Source: Sulfuriferula sp.
GTDB lineage: Bacteria > Pseudomonadota > Gammaproteobacteria > Burkholderiales > Sulfuriferulaceae
Direction of reading: 5' to 3'
Assembly (NCBI GenBank): GCA_027311185.1
Contig: DAICZK010000035.1
Location: forward strand, 456-12,164
DNA: 11,709 nt
The notes beneath the pieces were generated by a model. That model was not told the origin of the DNA. It ran no database searches and was given only the letters and a program-made list of their open reading frames with translations. A program made the position numbers and the translations under genes. Shown here in pieces: positions 1 to 7,921 of this stretch (position 1 is its first letter; each line of letters starts with the position of its first letter).

Positions 1-1
1 G

Positions 2-532
2 GCGACCGGCGTTGCGGCGGCGCAAAACAGTCTCCTCATGTTGCTCGACGCCGACCTCAAGGGGCTTGCCGCCCGGCATATCGCCGCGCTCGCCGCCCCC
101 GTTCTGTCCGGGCAGGCGGATGTCAGTCTCAGCCTGCGCCAGAACAGTCTCGCGGTGTTTCGTGCCATAGGCCTGGATTTCGTGTCCGGCGAGCGCGTCA
201 TCAGAAAGGAAATCCTGAGCAAGACGCTGAGCGAGATTAACGGGCTGCCCCGCTTTGGTATCGAAGTATTCATGAACAGTCAGATCATCGCGCATCGACT
301 GTCCATCGCGGTGACGCGCTGGCCCGATGTCACGCAATCGAGAAAAACCGAAAAACTCGGCTACTGGAAAGGCATGCTGGCCGAATGGCGTATGATCGCC
401 GACCTGTTCCAAGTGGTCTATCCGCTAGTGCTGATTTCGCAAACTTATCATCTGCTGGCTTTGCGTGTCGGACGGCGCGGTTTCCGCGCGTCTATAGTGC
501 GTATGCTAAAACCGAACGACGACGCGGGCTGA
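2..532 (+). CDS. Family 2 glycosyltransferase, C-terminal part (5' end outside window)
   Basis: The reading frame is open from the first complete codon to a TGA at 530-532, giving 176 residues with no start in the window, so this is the 3' part of a longer gene. Near the beginning, the hydrophobic stretch LLMLLDADLKGL (about residues 11-22) matches the beta strand plus DxD-type metal and nucleotide-sugar binding motif of GT-A fold glycosyltransferases. Downstream, the segments LDFVSGERV and GLPRFGIEVFMN resemble the acceptor-side part of family 2 enzymes of the dolichol-phosphate-mannose synthase type. The end is hydrophobic (about residues 140-160) and then basic, and may touch the membrane. 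Donor and acceptor cannot be told from the sequence. It reads in the same direction as the next small gene, 272 bp away, and has no visible tie to the formate dehydrogenase locus. The family is fairly sure; the substrate is unknown. Confidence 0.72.
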   Translation, partial: ATGVAAAQNSLLMLLDADLKGLAARHIAALAAPVLSGQADVSLSLRQNSLAVFRAIGLDFVSGERVIRKEILSKTLSEINGLPRFGIEVFMNSQIIAHRLSIAVTRWPDVTQSRKTEKLGYWKGMLAEWRMIADLFQVVYPLVLISQTYHLLALRVGRRGFRASIVRMLKPNDDAG

Positions 533-804
533 AGTGTGCCGGCGCGCCTGTCCGTACCGAACCCGACGCGTCGAGCGCAAGGCGCTGCATGGTTGTCTTC
601 GATGCGCTGATATGATTCGCTCGTATCCGGCGGTGTAGAGACCGGGATCAATCGTCATGTTTTTGTCTGGTTCGCGACACTCATTGGATGCGGTTATGGT
701 TGCAGGCCGATGATAATCCATATGTTAGCGTATGGCGCAATTATTGCTTGGTGTTCGAATTCAATCTATCGGCCAACCGGATGTTACGATTTTGGGAGCT
801 GCGC

Positions 805-1191
805 ATGTTGAATGCCTCATTACTGTCAATTCTCGAAGAGGCCAGTATCGCTGCGCTGACGCTGACCGAAGGCGCGGAGGAGGCTGAGTTTCTCAATTCC
901 CGCCTGACTCGCGCAGAAGTCAGCCGCCAGATCCGGGTCATGACCGACATTGCCGGCCGCTTGCCCGCGAGGACCCGCGCGCTCATGGCGGAAGTGGACT
1001 GGGCCGGCTGGGCGGCGACTGCCAGACAGCTCGACGGGTTCGGCGCCGAGGCGGACGATGCGCTGTGGTTCGCGGCGCGCTCGCTGATACCGGCGACTAT
1101 CATGTGGCTGCGTGTGTATCGAAAGAACCAGCCCGAACTCTTCGATTACACGGCGCCAATGACGCAGGATATTCGGGCGCGCAACGCCTGA
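805..1191 (+). CDS. Small HepT/HEPN-like protein, probably without the catalytic RNase motif
   Basis: This encodes 128 residues. The ATG at 805 is preceded by GGGAG with a 7-nt spacer. The frame is open upstream to 688, but that stretch is AT-richer and has no better ribosome site. The order of features recalls HepT (DUF86) proteins of the HEPN superfamily: an N-terminal helix (LLSILEEASIAAL), EEAEFLNSRLTR, a central helix (QIRVMTDIAGRLP), then a D-W pair (residues 65-66) and a final helix with W88 and IPA. In active HepT toxins the segment after that tryptophan carries R-x4-H-Y. Here it reads ARQLDGFG (residues 73-80), so Arg74 is present but the histidine and tyrosine are not. No nucleotidyltransferase antitoxin (MntA) lies beside it in the window. 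The family call rests on pattern resemblance only. If it is wrong, this is a helical protein of unknown function. Confidence 0.55.
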   Translation: MLNASLLSILEEASIAALTLTEGAEEAEFLNSRLTRAEVSRQIRVMTDIAGRLPARTRALMAEVDWAGWAATARQLDGFGAEADDALWFAARSLIPATIMWLRVYRKNQPELFDYTAPMTQDIRARNA

Positions 1192-1202
1192 GCGGTTTTT
1201 TT
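1183..1202 (+). terminator. Possible weak intrinsic terminator at the end of the HepT-like gene
   Basis: AACGC at 1183-1187 can pair with GCGGTT at 1192-1197 with one bulged G, around the loop CTGA. It is followed by an unbroken run of seven T at 1196-1202. The hairpin overlaps the stop codon and is short, so the T-run is the main support. Confidence 0.3.
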
Positions 1203-1277
1203 CTGACCGGTTTTTCGCGCCTTTATCCTTCCGGAAAATAGTGCGGTCAGGCGGGCAATGACGTTTGCAGACCGGTC

Positions 1278-1592
1278 TCAGTCGCCAGCCAGATTGACCT
1301 GCACCATGCCGTCTGCGATACGCAGCGGGTATTCTTTCAGGGTCCAGCCCGTAGGTTGCAGGCATTTCCCGTTGTGACCGTCAAACACCCAGCCGTGGGC
1401 AATGCAATAGAGTATCCTGCCATTGAAATCACCGCGCGCCAGAGACACTTTTTCGTGCGGGCACGCCGCGTCATAGGCTCGCGGTTGCCCGCCGTCCGGC
1501 CACATGACAATGATTTCATGGCCATCTACCATGCACGGAACCAGTTCTCCTTCATACAGAAGGCTTTGCTTGCATACGTTGGCGTAAGCCAT
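1278..1592 (-). CDS. Rieske [2Fe-2S] ferredoxin, similar to toluene monooxygenase component C (TmoC)
   Basis: This encodes 104 residues, a full-length small Rieske ferredoxin. The cluster ligands are visible as C44-P-H46 and C63-x2-H66, separated by 16 residues, which is the C-x-H / C-x2-H Rieske pattern. The surrounding CPHEKVSLARGDFNG and CIAHGWVFDG resemble the T4moC/TmoC proteins, which shuttle single electrons to diiron monooxygenases; dioxygenase ferredoxins are an alternative. There is no signal peptide or membrane segment, so it is probably cytosolic. The ATG at 1592 has GGAG five bases upstream. No oxygenase, reductase or other partner lies beside it: the neighbours are the HepT-like gene (convergent) and tRNA-Sec (divergent). 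Its redox partner is therefore unknown. The fold is sure; the TmoC-like role is a guess from similarity. Confidence 0.85.
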   Translation of the reverse strand: MAYANVCKQSLLYEGELVPCMVDGHEIIVMWPDGGQPRAYDAACPHEKVSLARGDFNGRILYCIAHGWVFDGHNGKCLQPTGWTLKEYPLRIADGMVQVNLAGD

Positions 1593-1625
1593 ATTCGCTC
1601 CAGTCCTGTTGTATTTTGCGGCAAG

Positions 1626-1640
1626 GGCGAGCCGCTCGCC
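1626..1640. repeat. 15-bp palindrome upstream of the Rieske gene
   Basis: GGCGAGC-C-GCTCGCC is a perfect inverted repeat of two 7-bp arms around one base. It lies 34-48 bp upstream of the Rieske start codon, where a repressor operator or a 5'-UTR hairpin could act. No T-run follows on either strand, so it is not a classic terminator. Confidence 0.4.
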
Positions 1641-1765
1641 GCCTTGAGTGATCGTTCAATGGCGCATTGCCGACAAAATGGTTGCTCAAGTTAGAGGAAG
1701 CAAAAAAGATGCCCTTGATTGTGGCAGGCGGGCGCATGGGTCATGCTGTTTGGCGCGCATTCGGG

Positions 1766-1771
1766 TAGAAT
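1766..1771 (+). promoter_or_regulatory. Probable -10 box of the tRNA-Sec promoter
   Basis: TAGAAT (5 of 6 to TATAAT) ends 14 bases before the first tRNA base, so transcription would begin about 7 bases upstream of the mature 5' end, as is usual for single tRNA genes. I find no good -35 box at 16-18 bp spacing, so the promoter is only half supported. Confidence 0.45.
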
Positions 1772-1785
1772 ATGGGCTGGCACGT

Positions 1786-1881
1786 GGAAGGGATTCGCTC
1801 CCCGGTGGGGTGGCCGGACTTCAAATCCGGTTAAGCACGCCAGCGTGCTTAGGTGGGTTCGACTCCCACTCTCTTCCGCCA
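1786..1881 (+). tRNA. selC: Selenocysteine tRNA (tRNA-Sec, anticodon TCA)
   Basis: This is a 96-nt tRNA with CCA encoded in the DNA (1879-1881) and G as the discriminator base. The anticodon TCA at 1821-1823 sits in the loop CTTCAAA, closed by CCGGA/TCCGG, and reads UGA. The features that set tRNA-Sec apart are all present: an 8-bp acceptor stem (1786-1793 with 1870-1877, one G-T pair), a 5-bp T stem (GTGGG/CCCAC) with loop TTCGACT, and a long variable arm with stem AAGCAC/GTGCTT around loop GCCAGC, the same loop as in E. coli selC. It is charged with serine by SerRS and converted by SelA, encoded nearby. It lies on the strand opposite to the fdn-sel operon, and its end is only 42 bp from the end of selB. 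An imperfect TGTC...GACA hairpin (1887-1903) in that gap could help to end transcription, but no strong T-run follows. Confidence 0.97.
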
Positions 1882-1923
1882 TCAGGTGTCAGCCTTGGCG
1901 ACAACAGGATTTACTTTCCGAGC

Positions 1924-3837
1924 CTATATGCTTATGACGGGTGCTTCCTCGCGCGGGCGATGCCGGTCGCCGGTGCGGCGGGTATAGGCGATACGGTTGA
2001 AAAATTCCAGAATATGCACCGCCAGTTTGCGACCGGTGTTGATACGGTCGCGAAATTCGGCGGCGGTAACGCCATCGTGTATTTGCGCCAGATTTTCGAT
2101 GATGGCCGACAACTGCGCTACGCTTTGCCGCGTAAAGTAGTGATCGTGCGCGACGAGGTAGACTTCGCCGGCGCGCGCGATGCGTCGCAACAGTATGCGG
2201 ATTTCTGCTTCGTCGCGCGACAGCGTGGCGGCGATGTCCCTGACGCGGGGAGGTTGGAAAGGCTGGGCTTGTAACAGTGGTAAAATCTGCTGCCATTGTT
2301 TTTCTTCGGCTACCGTGAGCGTTATGGTGTGATCGGGCAAATGTATCCAGGGGCCGCTTTGGGCGAGTAGTCCGACGGACAGCAGCTCGTCGAGCAATGC
2401 GCCGAATACCGCTCGCGCCAGCGAGGGTGAGGCCATGCGCAGCAATCGCGTGCGATCCGGGCCGATGAAATCCGGGTTTTCTGTGTGCTCCTGTTGTAAT
2501 CTGGTCAACACGCGCTGTTTCAGCATAGACCAGTTCGTGGGGGTGAAAGCAAATGCCGATGAAGCTGTCGTCACGATGTGCAAGGGCAATGCATGGCGGA
2601 GCTGTTGCACTTCAGTTTCGCGCAGATTTCTGGTTTGGGCGAAGCGCGTCAGATCCAGCCCGTTGGGGGAATCGGCGACTGCTGCCAGCAACGCCAGATC
2701 GTGCGCCGTGATCTGCATGCCTTGCAGCGCGGCGATGCGTGGCGCAGTGCGCCGGTGCCGCGCCGGCGCAAACGGATCGAGCACCTTGCCGCCGCCCAGA
2801 ATGCGGGTCGCCGACTGATCGCGCAGGATAAAGCGGTCGCCGTTGAGCGCGCATACCGGCTTGTCGGTCACGATCTGCACCAGCGCTGCGCCGCCGGGTG
2901 CTATCGCGTCGCCTTGCAGTACGGCCAAACGCGCCATGACGTCGGAGGCGCCGATGTGCAGATGGACGGGGGCCCAGTGCCTGAGCGCTTGCGGTTCGCT
3001 CCCGAGCAGATCGAAATGTGCGTCAAACCGTTGCGTGGGTGCGTGAACGGGTGCTTCGAGCAACCACATGCCGCGCCGCACATCGTCTTTTTCAAATTGT
3101 ATTCCGGCCAGATTCAGCGCGCAGCGCTGTCCGACGTAGCCGATCTCCGCTACGCGATTCTGCGCATGGATACCGCGCACGCGCACCGCTATGCCGGGCG
3201 GGGAGATGACCAGCTTGTCGCCCACGCGGACTTCGCCTGAGAACACCGTGCCGGTGACGACAGTGCCGGCACCGGCAATCGTGAAAGCGCGATCGACCGC
3301 CAGCCGGAAATGGCCGGCACGGGACGGTGCGGCAAGCTCCAGCGCGGTCTGCTCCAGATGGACGCGCAACGGCGCGACGCCTTCGCCGCTGACAGCCGAC
3401 AGCGGGAACACCGGGCTGTGCGCGAGGCCGGAGCCGGACAGCAGGGCGCGGATTTCCTGCGTGACCGCCGCGACGCGTGCCGGCGGCACCCGGTCGGTTT
3501 TGGTGAGCGCGATCGCGCCGCAATTGATGCCCAGCAGATGCAGTATCGACAAGTGCTCGCGCCTTTGCGCCATTGGGCCATCGTCTGCCGCGATGACCAG
3601 CAGCGCATAGTCGATACCAGTCGCCCCGGCGAGCATGTTGTGAATGAGTTTTTCGTGACCAGGCACGTCGACAAAGCCCAGTACATTGCCGTCGGGCAGG
3701 GGCGTGTAGGCGTAGCCCAGATCGATGGTGATGCCGCGCGCCTTTTCTTCCTTGAGGCGATCGGCGTCCACGCCGGTGAGCGCTTTGACCAACGAGGTTT
3801 TGCCGTGATCGATGTGACCGGCGGTACCGATGATCAT
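1924..3837 (-). CDS. selB: Selenocysteine-specific elongation factor SelB
   Basis: This encodes 637 residues, a little longer than E. coli SelB (614). SelB is an EF-Tu-like GTPase that brings Sec-tRNA-Sec to a UGA codon by binding the SECIS hairpin of the mRNA. The G domain occupies about residues 1-170: P-loop GHIDHGKT (7-14), switch I GITID (35-39), DVPGHE (57-62), TKTD (112-115, the NKxD motif) and SA (147-148). Two beta-barrel domains follow to about residue 370. The rest is the SelB-specific winged-helix array that grips the SECIS. The start at 3837 fits the usual [14 protein letters not shown] beginning, but no clear Shine-Dalgarno precedes it. A short upstream frame (3834-3890) overlaps the start as ATGA and may couple translation. 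It follows selA after 107 bp and is last in the operon. Confidence 0.97.
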   Translation of the reverse strand: MIIGTAGHIDHGKTSLVKALTGVDADRLKEEKARGITIDLGYAYTPLPDGNVLGFVDVPGHEKLIHNMLAGATGIDYALLVIAADDGPMAQRREHLSILHLLGINCGAIALTKTDRVPPARVAAVTQEIRALLSGSGLAHSPVFPLSAVSGEGVAPLRVHLEQTALELAAPSRAGHFRLAVDRAFTIAGAGTVVTGTVFSGEVRVGDKLVISPPGIAVRVRGIHAQNRVAEIGYVGQRCALNLAGIQFEKDDVRRGMWLLEAPVHAPTQRFDAHFDLLGSEPQALRHWAPVHLHIGASDVMARLAVLQGDAIAPGGAALVQIVTDKPVCALNGDRFILRDQSATRILGGGKVLDPFAPARHRRTAPRIAALQGMQITAHDLALLAAVADSPNGLDLTRFAQTRNLRETEVQQLRHALPLHIVTTASSAFAFTPTNWSMLKQRVLTRLQQEHTENPDFIGPDRTRLLRMASPSLARAVFGALLDELLSVGLLAQSGPWIHLPDHTITLTVAEEKQWQQILPLLQAQPFQPPRVRDIAATLSRDEAEIRILLRRIARAGEVYLVAHDHYFTRQSVAQLSAIIENLAQIHDGVTAAEFRDRINTGRKLAVHILEFFNRIAYTRRTGDRHRPREEAPVISI

Positions 3838-3944
3838 GGACTGGAATTTACCATGATTGAATTACAGGATTCGTACATGGTGACGTGCATGTGCCTAGTT
3901 TTGATTTATCCTGAATGTTTGCGTGGCGCTGGCGAATCAGTCTG

Positions 3945-5399
3945 TCAGCTTAAGCTTAACAGTTTTAGCTGGGTTATAAATTCCTGCCCGTATTTTTCTT
4001 CCAGGCAACGCAGATCGAGGCAAAATGCGTCGTCTACGATACGCCCCAGGACAGGTACCGGGAGTCGGCGAAATGCCTGCTCGATTTTTTTGAGCGCCGA
4101 TCCGACGCCGCGGTTTCTGGTCACAGGAGCGATAGCCAGGCAAATGCTGGGAAGCAGGTTGACCGGCAACGAACCGCTGCCGATCTGGCTGCTGCAAGGC
4201 CGGATCGCAACCGTTGCCTGTCCGGCTACCGCCTGGGCTGTGACCGCGAGCAGGAAGTTCGCCATCGCTTCAATGTCGGCCACCGGGCGGGTCAAGAGGC
4301 GCAGGACAGGCAGGTCGTGCCTGAGGCGTTCCGGGTCGCGATAAAGCCGCAACACGGCTTCGAGCGCGGCATAGGTCATCTTGTCGACGCGCAGCGCGCG
4401 CTTGAGCGGATTTTTCTTGATTTTGGCGATCAGGTCGCGGCGGCCGATGATAATCCCCGCCTGTGGCCCGCCCAGCAGCTTGTCGCCGCTGAAGGTGACC
4501 AGATCCGCGCCATTGGCGAGCGATTGCTGCGGCGTCGGTTCGCTGGGCAGACCGAGCTTGCCGAGGTCGGCCAACGTGCCGCTGCCCAGATCGATTATGA
4601 AAGGCAGTTTCTGTTCGCGCGCCAGCCCGGCCAGGTCTTTTTCCGCGACCGCTGCGGTAAATCCCTGTATCGCATAATTGCTGGTGTGGACCTTGAGCAG
4701 CAGCGCCGTTTTGCTGCTGATCGCGTCAGCATAGTCGGGCAAATGCGTGCGGTTGGTGGTGCCGACTTCCCTCAGGCGGCAACCGGCGCGCGACATGATG
4801 TCCGGCACGCGGAAAGAACCGCCGATTTCCACCAGTTCGCCGCGCGAGACGATGACTTCCCGCCGCAAGCCCAGGGTATTGAGCGCCAGAAACACGGCGG
4901 CTGCGTTGTTGTTGACGACCGTAGCCGCTTCGGCGCCGGTCAACTCGCACAGCAATGGCTCGATCAGGCTGTCGCGGTCGCCGCGTGAGCCGTCGTCGAG
5001 ATCGTATTCCAGATTGCACGGCTGGGTCATGGCGTCGATGACTGCGGCGACGGCGACATCCGGCAGCGGGGCGCGGCCGAGGTTGGTATGCAATACGGTG
5101 CCGGTGAGGTTGAATACCGGCCGCAATGCGGGACGCGCTGCCTGCGCCAGCGCCGCTTGCAGGCGCGAGTGGAGGGCAGGCTCGACCAATGCGTCGGGGG
5201 GCAGGGTATGGGCGCGCGTCGCATGGTCGCGCAGTTCGGTGAGCATCGCCCGGGTCGCAGCCAGTACCGGTGTGCGTCCGTACTCGTCTATCAGCATCCG
5301 GGTGGCATCCATGTTGAGCACCCGATCCACCGAAGGGATGGCAGCCAATATGGCATTGCCCGGTTTACGGGATTTTGCGTCGGCCTGATCGGTCAGCAT
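3945..5399 (-). CDS. selA: L-seryl-tRNA(Sec) selenium transferase SelA
   Basis: This encodes 484 residues. SelA is a pyridoxal-phosphate enzyme, a homodecamer in E. coli, that converts Ser-tRNA-Sec to Sec-tRNA-Sec using selenophosphate. The family blocks occur in order: LNLTG-type NLTGTVLHTNLGRA (97-110), EYDLDDGSRG (131-140), NNNAAAV (163-169), SRGELVEIGG (185-194), EVGTTNRTH (211-219), KVHTSNY (236-242), DLGSG (270-274) and FSGDKLLGGPQAG, whose Lys307 is the expected PLP-binding lysine. SQIGSGSLP and LPVPVLGRI near the C-terminus also match. The start at 5399 lies 15 bp after the fdhE stop. No clear Shine-Dalgarno is seen, so translation may depend on coupling to fdhE. Some 20 residues precede the conserved IPSVDRVL, slightly more than in E. 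coli. Confidence 0.97.
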   Translation of the reverse strand: MLTDQADAKSRKPGNAILAAIPSVDRVLNMDATRMLIDEYGRTPVLAATRAMLTELRDHATRAHTLPPDALVEPALHSRLQAALAQAARPALRPVFNLTGTVLHTNLGRAPLPDVAVAAVIDAMTQPCNLEYDLDDGSRGDRDSLIEPLLCELTGAEAATVVNNNAAAVFLALNTLGLRREVIVSRGELVEIGGSFRVPDIMSRAGCRLREVGTTNRTHLPDYADAISSKTALLLKVHTSNYAIQGFTAAVAEKDLAGLAREQKLPFIIDLGSGTLADLGKLGLPSEPTPQQSLANGADLVTFSGDKLLGGPQAGIIIGRRDLIAKIKKNPLKRALRVDKMTYAALEAVLRLYRDPERLRHDLPVLRLLTRPVADIEAMANFLLAVTAQAVAGQATVAIRPCSSQIGSGSLPVNLLPSICLAIAPVTRNRGVGSALKKIEQAFRRLPVPVLGRIVDDAFCLDLRCLEEKYGQEFITQLKLLSLS

Positions 5400-5414
5400 G
5401 GCGGTCGACTGTCG

Positions 5415-6344
5415 TTATGCGGCCAGGGTGGAAGTGGAGATCAGGAACAGGTTGGGGCCGCTCCTGAGCTGGCCGCTCTCGTCCATCATCAAATCCAGCG
5501 CGAGCGTGGCAAGATCGTCGGCAACCGGGTCGACGTACTGGTCCTTGTCCATGTGCATGATCTTGAGGTAAGTGCCGCATGCTTCGCAGGCTTCTGCCTT
5601 CACCGCGCCGGAGGTTCCGGCTATCATGAAATACGAAATACCTGCGGTCGATTCGCAATTGCTGCATTTGACGCGCACCATGTGCCATTGCGCGTTGCAG
5701 ACCGAACAGCAAAGATAGCGCAAGGCGTTTTCAGCGCCGCCGATGCGAACCACGCTCGATACCGGCGGCGATGCGCACACGGGGCAAAGATTGACGATGT
5801 CGCCAGCGGCGAACGCGCGCGTGCCCAGCGCAGTCGACAGATGGGTCCAGTAAACCTGAAGCGCTGCGGCCACGAAAGGCGCGGCTCCGAGATCCATGTC
5901 GTCGAAATTCCCGGCGAGTATTTCGGTGGCAAAGGTTTCGAGCGCAGCGCTGTCCATCGCTTGCAGACGCTGCAGAATTCTTGTTGCCGTCGGCGTCGCT
6001 GTTTTCATGACGTGAACGATGATCTGTGCCAGCGCTTTTTGCCACGCCGCGTCGCGCGGCCAGCTCTGTACCGAGAGCGGCGGCATGCCGTGTTCCCGGC
6101 CTAGCGCGGTTTGCGCTGCACTGGGTAGCGGAACCTGGGCGAGCACCGCCAGCGCGGCATGTTGCGCATCGGTCAGGTCGGCCATGAACAGCAGGAATTC
6201 CTGCATGACATGACCCTGCGCCAGCGCGCGCAAGCGCACGGCCCGCTCGCGAAAAACGCTGTCGCGCGCGGGAATGTAGAGAAAGGGTATTTCGCCGACC
6301 GGCGGTTCTATTTCGCCGGGCTGCAGGATGGCGGTTGTGCTCAC
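5415..6344 (-). CDS. fdhE: Formate dehydrogenase accessory (maturation) protein FdhE
   Basis: This encodes 309 residues, the same size as E. coli FdhE. FdhE is a cytoplasmic rubredoxin-like protein that binds the catalytic subunit of respiratory formate dehydrogenases and is needed for active enzyme, acting before or during Tat export. Four CxxC pairs, the family hallmark, lie at Cys187/190, 213/216, 227/230 and 253/256. The stretches VRVKCSNCE and CGTYLKI, and the late ADDLATLALD, match the family closely. Translation starts at GTG (6344-6342), which overlaps the TGA of fdnI in the form GTGA. A GAGGA inside the fdnI end serves as ribosome site, so the two genes are translationally coupled. 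It sits between the structural genes and selA. Confidence 0.96.
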   Translation of the reverse strand: MSTTAILQPGEIEPPVGEIPFLYIPARDSVFRERAVRLRALAQGHVMQEFLLFMADLTDAQHAALAVLAQVPLPSAAQTALGREHGMPPLSVQSWPRDAAWQKALAQIIVHVMKTATPTATRILQRLQAMDSAALETFATEILAGNFDDMDLGAAPFVAAALQVYWTHLSTALGTRAFAAGDIVNLCPVCASPPVSSVVRIGGAENALRYLCCSVCNAQWHMVRVKCSNCESTAGISYFMIAGTSGAVKAEACEACGTYLKIMHMDKDQYVDPVADDLATLALDLMMDESGQLRSGPNLFLISTSTLAA

Positions 6345-6976
6345 AGCTTGTTTTCCTCGGTAACTTTCTTATACCATGCGGCGTGGTGATGCTTGGCCCA
6401 GGCCGCCGAAACCGTGCCGCGCGTCATGGCGCGAATCGAGCCGCTGGTCCAGATTGCCGCATAGATATGGACGATAATGGCGCTGATCGCAATGAACGCC
6501 GCTACCGAGTGTACCAGTACCGCGACGCGGATGACAGGAATTGGGAAGAAAGCGGCAAAATAGGGCCGCCAGATGACGAAGCCGGTCAGTACCAGCGTCG
6601 GGATGATGACCACCAGCGCCCAGAACAGATATTTCTGGCCGATGTTGTATTTGCCGACTTCGGGCAGGTCGGTGGCCGTGTTGGCCAAGATTTCGCCCAG
6701 GTGTTTCTGCCATTCCAGATCGGCGCGGGTGATGAAGTTATTGCTCCAGAATTTGACGACCAGAGACAAAAATGAGACGAACATCACCACGCCGATAAAC
6801 GGATGCAGTATCCTCGTCCACGGGCCACCGCCGAACAGGTTGGTGAGGAAGAAAAAGAACGGGTGGAACAGAGCCAGCCCGCTTAACGCCAGCAGGATGA
6901 AGGTCATGGCGACGAACCAGTGGTTCATGCGTTCACCGGCCGTATAGCGCGCGACTAGCCTGGTTTTGTTTAACAT
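6341..6976 (-). CDS. fdnI: Formate dehydrogenase gamma subunit (cytochrome b556)
   Basis: This encodes 211 residues, against 217 in E. coli FdnI. It is the membrane anchor that takes electrons from the beta subunit through two b hemes to quinone. Four hydrophobic segments can be seen, at about 20-38, 57-76, 117-135 and 151-175. The four heme-ligand histidines of E. coli FdnI (18, 57, 155, 169) line up with His19 (MNHW), His58 (ILHPF), His156 (VHSVAA) and His170 (VHIY), a constant offset of one. GKYNIGQK and IWRPYFA are family signatures. I chose the ATG at 6976 because GAGAGG lies seven bases upstream and the length and heme positions then match. A TTG at 7021 would add 15 residues unlike the family. 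The gap to fdnH is 45 bp, and the stop overlaps fdhE. Confidence 0.95.
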   Translation of the reverse strand: MLNKTRLVARYTAGERMNHWFVAMTFILLALSGLALFHPFFFFLTNLFGGGPWTRILHPFIGVVMFVSFLSLVVKFWSNNFITRADLEWQKHLGEILANTATDLPEVGKYNIGQKYLFWALVVIIPTLVLTGFVIWRPYFAAFFPIPVIRVAVLVHSVAAFIAISAIIVHIYAAIWTSGSIRAMTRGTVSAAWAKHHHAAWYKKVTEENKL

Positions 6977-6983
6977 GTGCAAT

Positions 6984-6989
6984 CCTCTC
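6984..6989 (-). promoter_or_regulatory. Ribosome binding site that fixes the fdnI start
   Basis: GAGAGG on the minus strand lies seven bases before the ATG at 6976 and supports this start over an in-frame TTG at 7021. Confidence 0.7.
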
Positions 6990-7021
6990 TTGATAGGGTC
7001 AACCGACAGCCTGCGCTGCAA

Positions 7022-7909
7022 TCAATGCGGTTCTGATTCATGCTCGCTTTCATCTTCCTTACTCGGACCGACCTTGATGAAGTGGAAGAATCCCGCCAGC
7101 GCCACAAAACCGAGACCCAGGCTCATCAGCGGTTTGGTGACGCCTTTCCAGAGCGATACCATCACGCTGATTGACGGATTTTTGGGCAAACCGTGATAGA
7201 GCTCAGGCTGATCGGCATGCTGCAGCACATACATCACATGCGTCCCGCCCACGCCCTGCGGGTCGTACAGCCCGGCATTGGCATAGCCGCGCTCCTTGAG
7301 GTCGACTATGCGCCCCGTTGCATGTCCTATCATATCTTCCTTGCTGCCGAATACCAGCGCGCCGGTCGGGCAGCTTTTGACGCAGGCCGGTTCCATGCCC
7401 ACGCCTACGCGGTCGGAACAGAGCGTGCATTTGTACGCCTTGTTGTCTTTCTTGGATATGCGCGGCACATTGAACGGGCAGCCGGCGATGCAATAGCCGC
7501 AACCGATGCAGTGTTCTTCCTGGAAGTCGACAATGCCGTTGCTATACTGGATGATCGCGCCCGGCGACGGACAGGCCTTGAGGCAACCGGGGTCGGCGCA
7601 ATGCATGCAGCCGTCCTTGCGGATCAGCCATTCCAGCTTGTCTTTTTCGACTTCGACTTCGGAGAAGCGCATGACGGTCCACGAATCGGCAGTCAGGTCG
7701 GGCGGGTTGTCGTAGACGCCGACGTTGACGCCGATTTCATCGCGCACATCGTTCCATTCCATGCATGCCGACTGACAGGCCTTGCAGCCTATGCATTTGG
7801 ATACGTCGATCAGCTTGGCAACCTCGATGGTCTGAAGGTTCTGGCGCACGTCGGGCGAAGGTGTGGTCGTGGCGGAACGGCGCTGGATATCTAGAGTTTG
7901 TAATGCCAT
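7022..7909 (-). CDS. fdnH: Formate dehydrogenase beta subunit (four [4Fe-4S] clusters)
   Basis: This encodes 295 residues, against 294 in E. coli FdnH. It carries electrons from the alpha subunit's cluster to the hemes of FdnI. Sixteen cysteines form four ferredoxin-type groups: 39/42/45/49 ([11 protein letters not shown]), 101/104/109/113, 134/137/140/144 ([11 protein letters not shown]) and 161/164/176/180. A single hydrophobic segment at about 258-279 anchors it in the membrane with the bulk on the periplasmic side in the known complex. It has no signal peptide of its own, which fits export together with the Tat-directed alpha subunit. The ATG at 7909 follows the fdnG stop by 12 bp and is preceded by AGGA. 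The last 15 residues are unusually rich in Glu, Ser and His. Confidence 0.97.
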   Translation of the reverse strand: MALQTLDIQRRSATTTPSPDVRQNLQTIEVAKLIDVSKCIGCKACQSACMEWNDVRDEIGVNVGVYDNPPDLTADSWTVMRFSEVEVEKDKLEWLIRKDGCMHCADPGCLKACPSPGAIIQYSNGIVDFQEEHCIGCGYCIAGCPFNVPRISKKDNKAYKCTLCSDRVGVGMEPACVKSCPTGALVFGSKEDMIGHATGRIVDLKERGYANAGLYDPQGVGGTHVMYVLQHADQPELYHGLPKNPSISVMVSLWKGVTKPLMSLGLGFVALAGFFHFIKVGPSKEDESEHESEPH

Positions 7910-7921
7910 GATCCGCTTCCT

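Noticed and set aside
688..804. A 39-residue N-terminal extension of the HepT-like protein from ATG 688.
   Set aside because: It has no good ribosome site, is AT-richer than the rest, and would place residues ahead of the usual start of HepT-like proteins. It cannot be fully excluded.
1203..1250. CTGACCG...CGGTCAG inverted repeat as a bidirectional terminator between the two convergent genes.
   Set aside because: The arms are 7 bp with a 34-nt loop and no T-run follows on the side needed for the Rieske transcript; it may be chance.
1644..1659. TTGA-N8-TCAA upstream of the Rieske gene as an FNR site.
   Set aside because: The half-sites are two bases too far apart (FNR needs TTGA-N6-TCAA), and the position relative to a promoter is unknown.
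3310..4344. A long open frame on the plus strand (about 344 codons).
   Set aside because: It lies antisense to selB and selA, both clear family members, and its translation is arginine-rich and resembles nothing. It is a by-product of GC-rich coding sequence.
6977..7021. A longer N-terminus of FdnI starting at TTG 7021.
   Set aside because: The ATG at 6976 has a good ribosome site and gives heme histidines in register with E. coli FdnI; the extra 15 residues are unlike the family.
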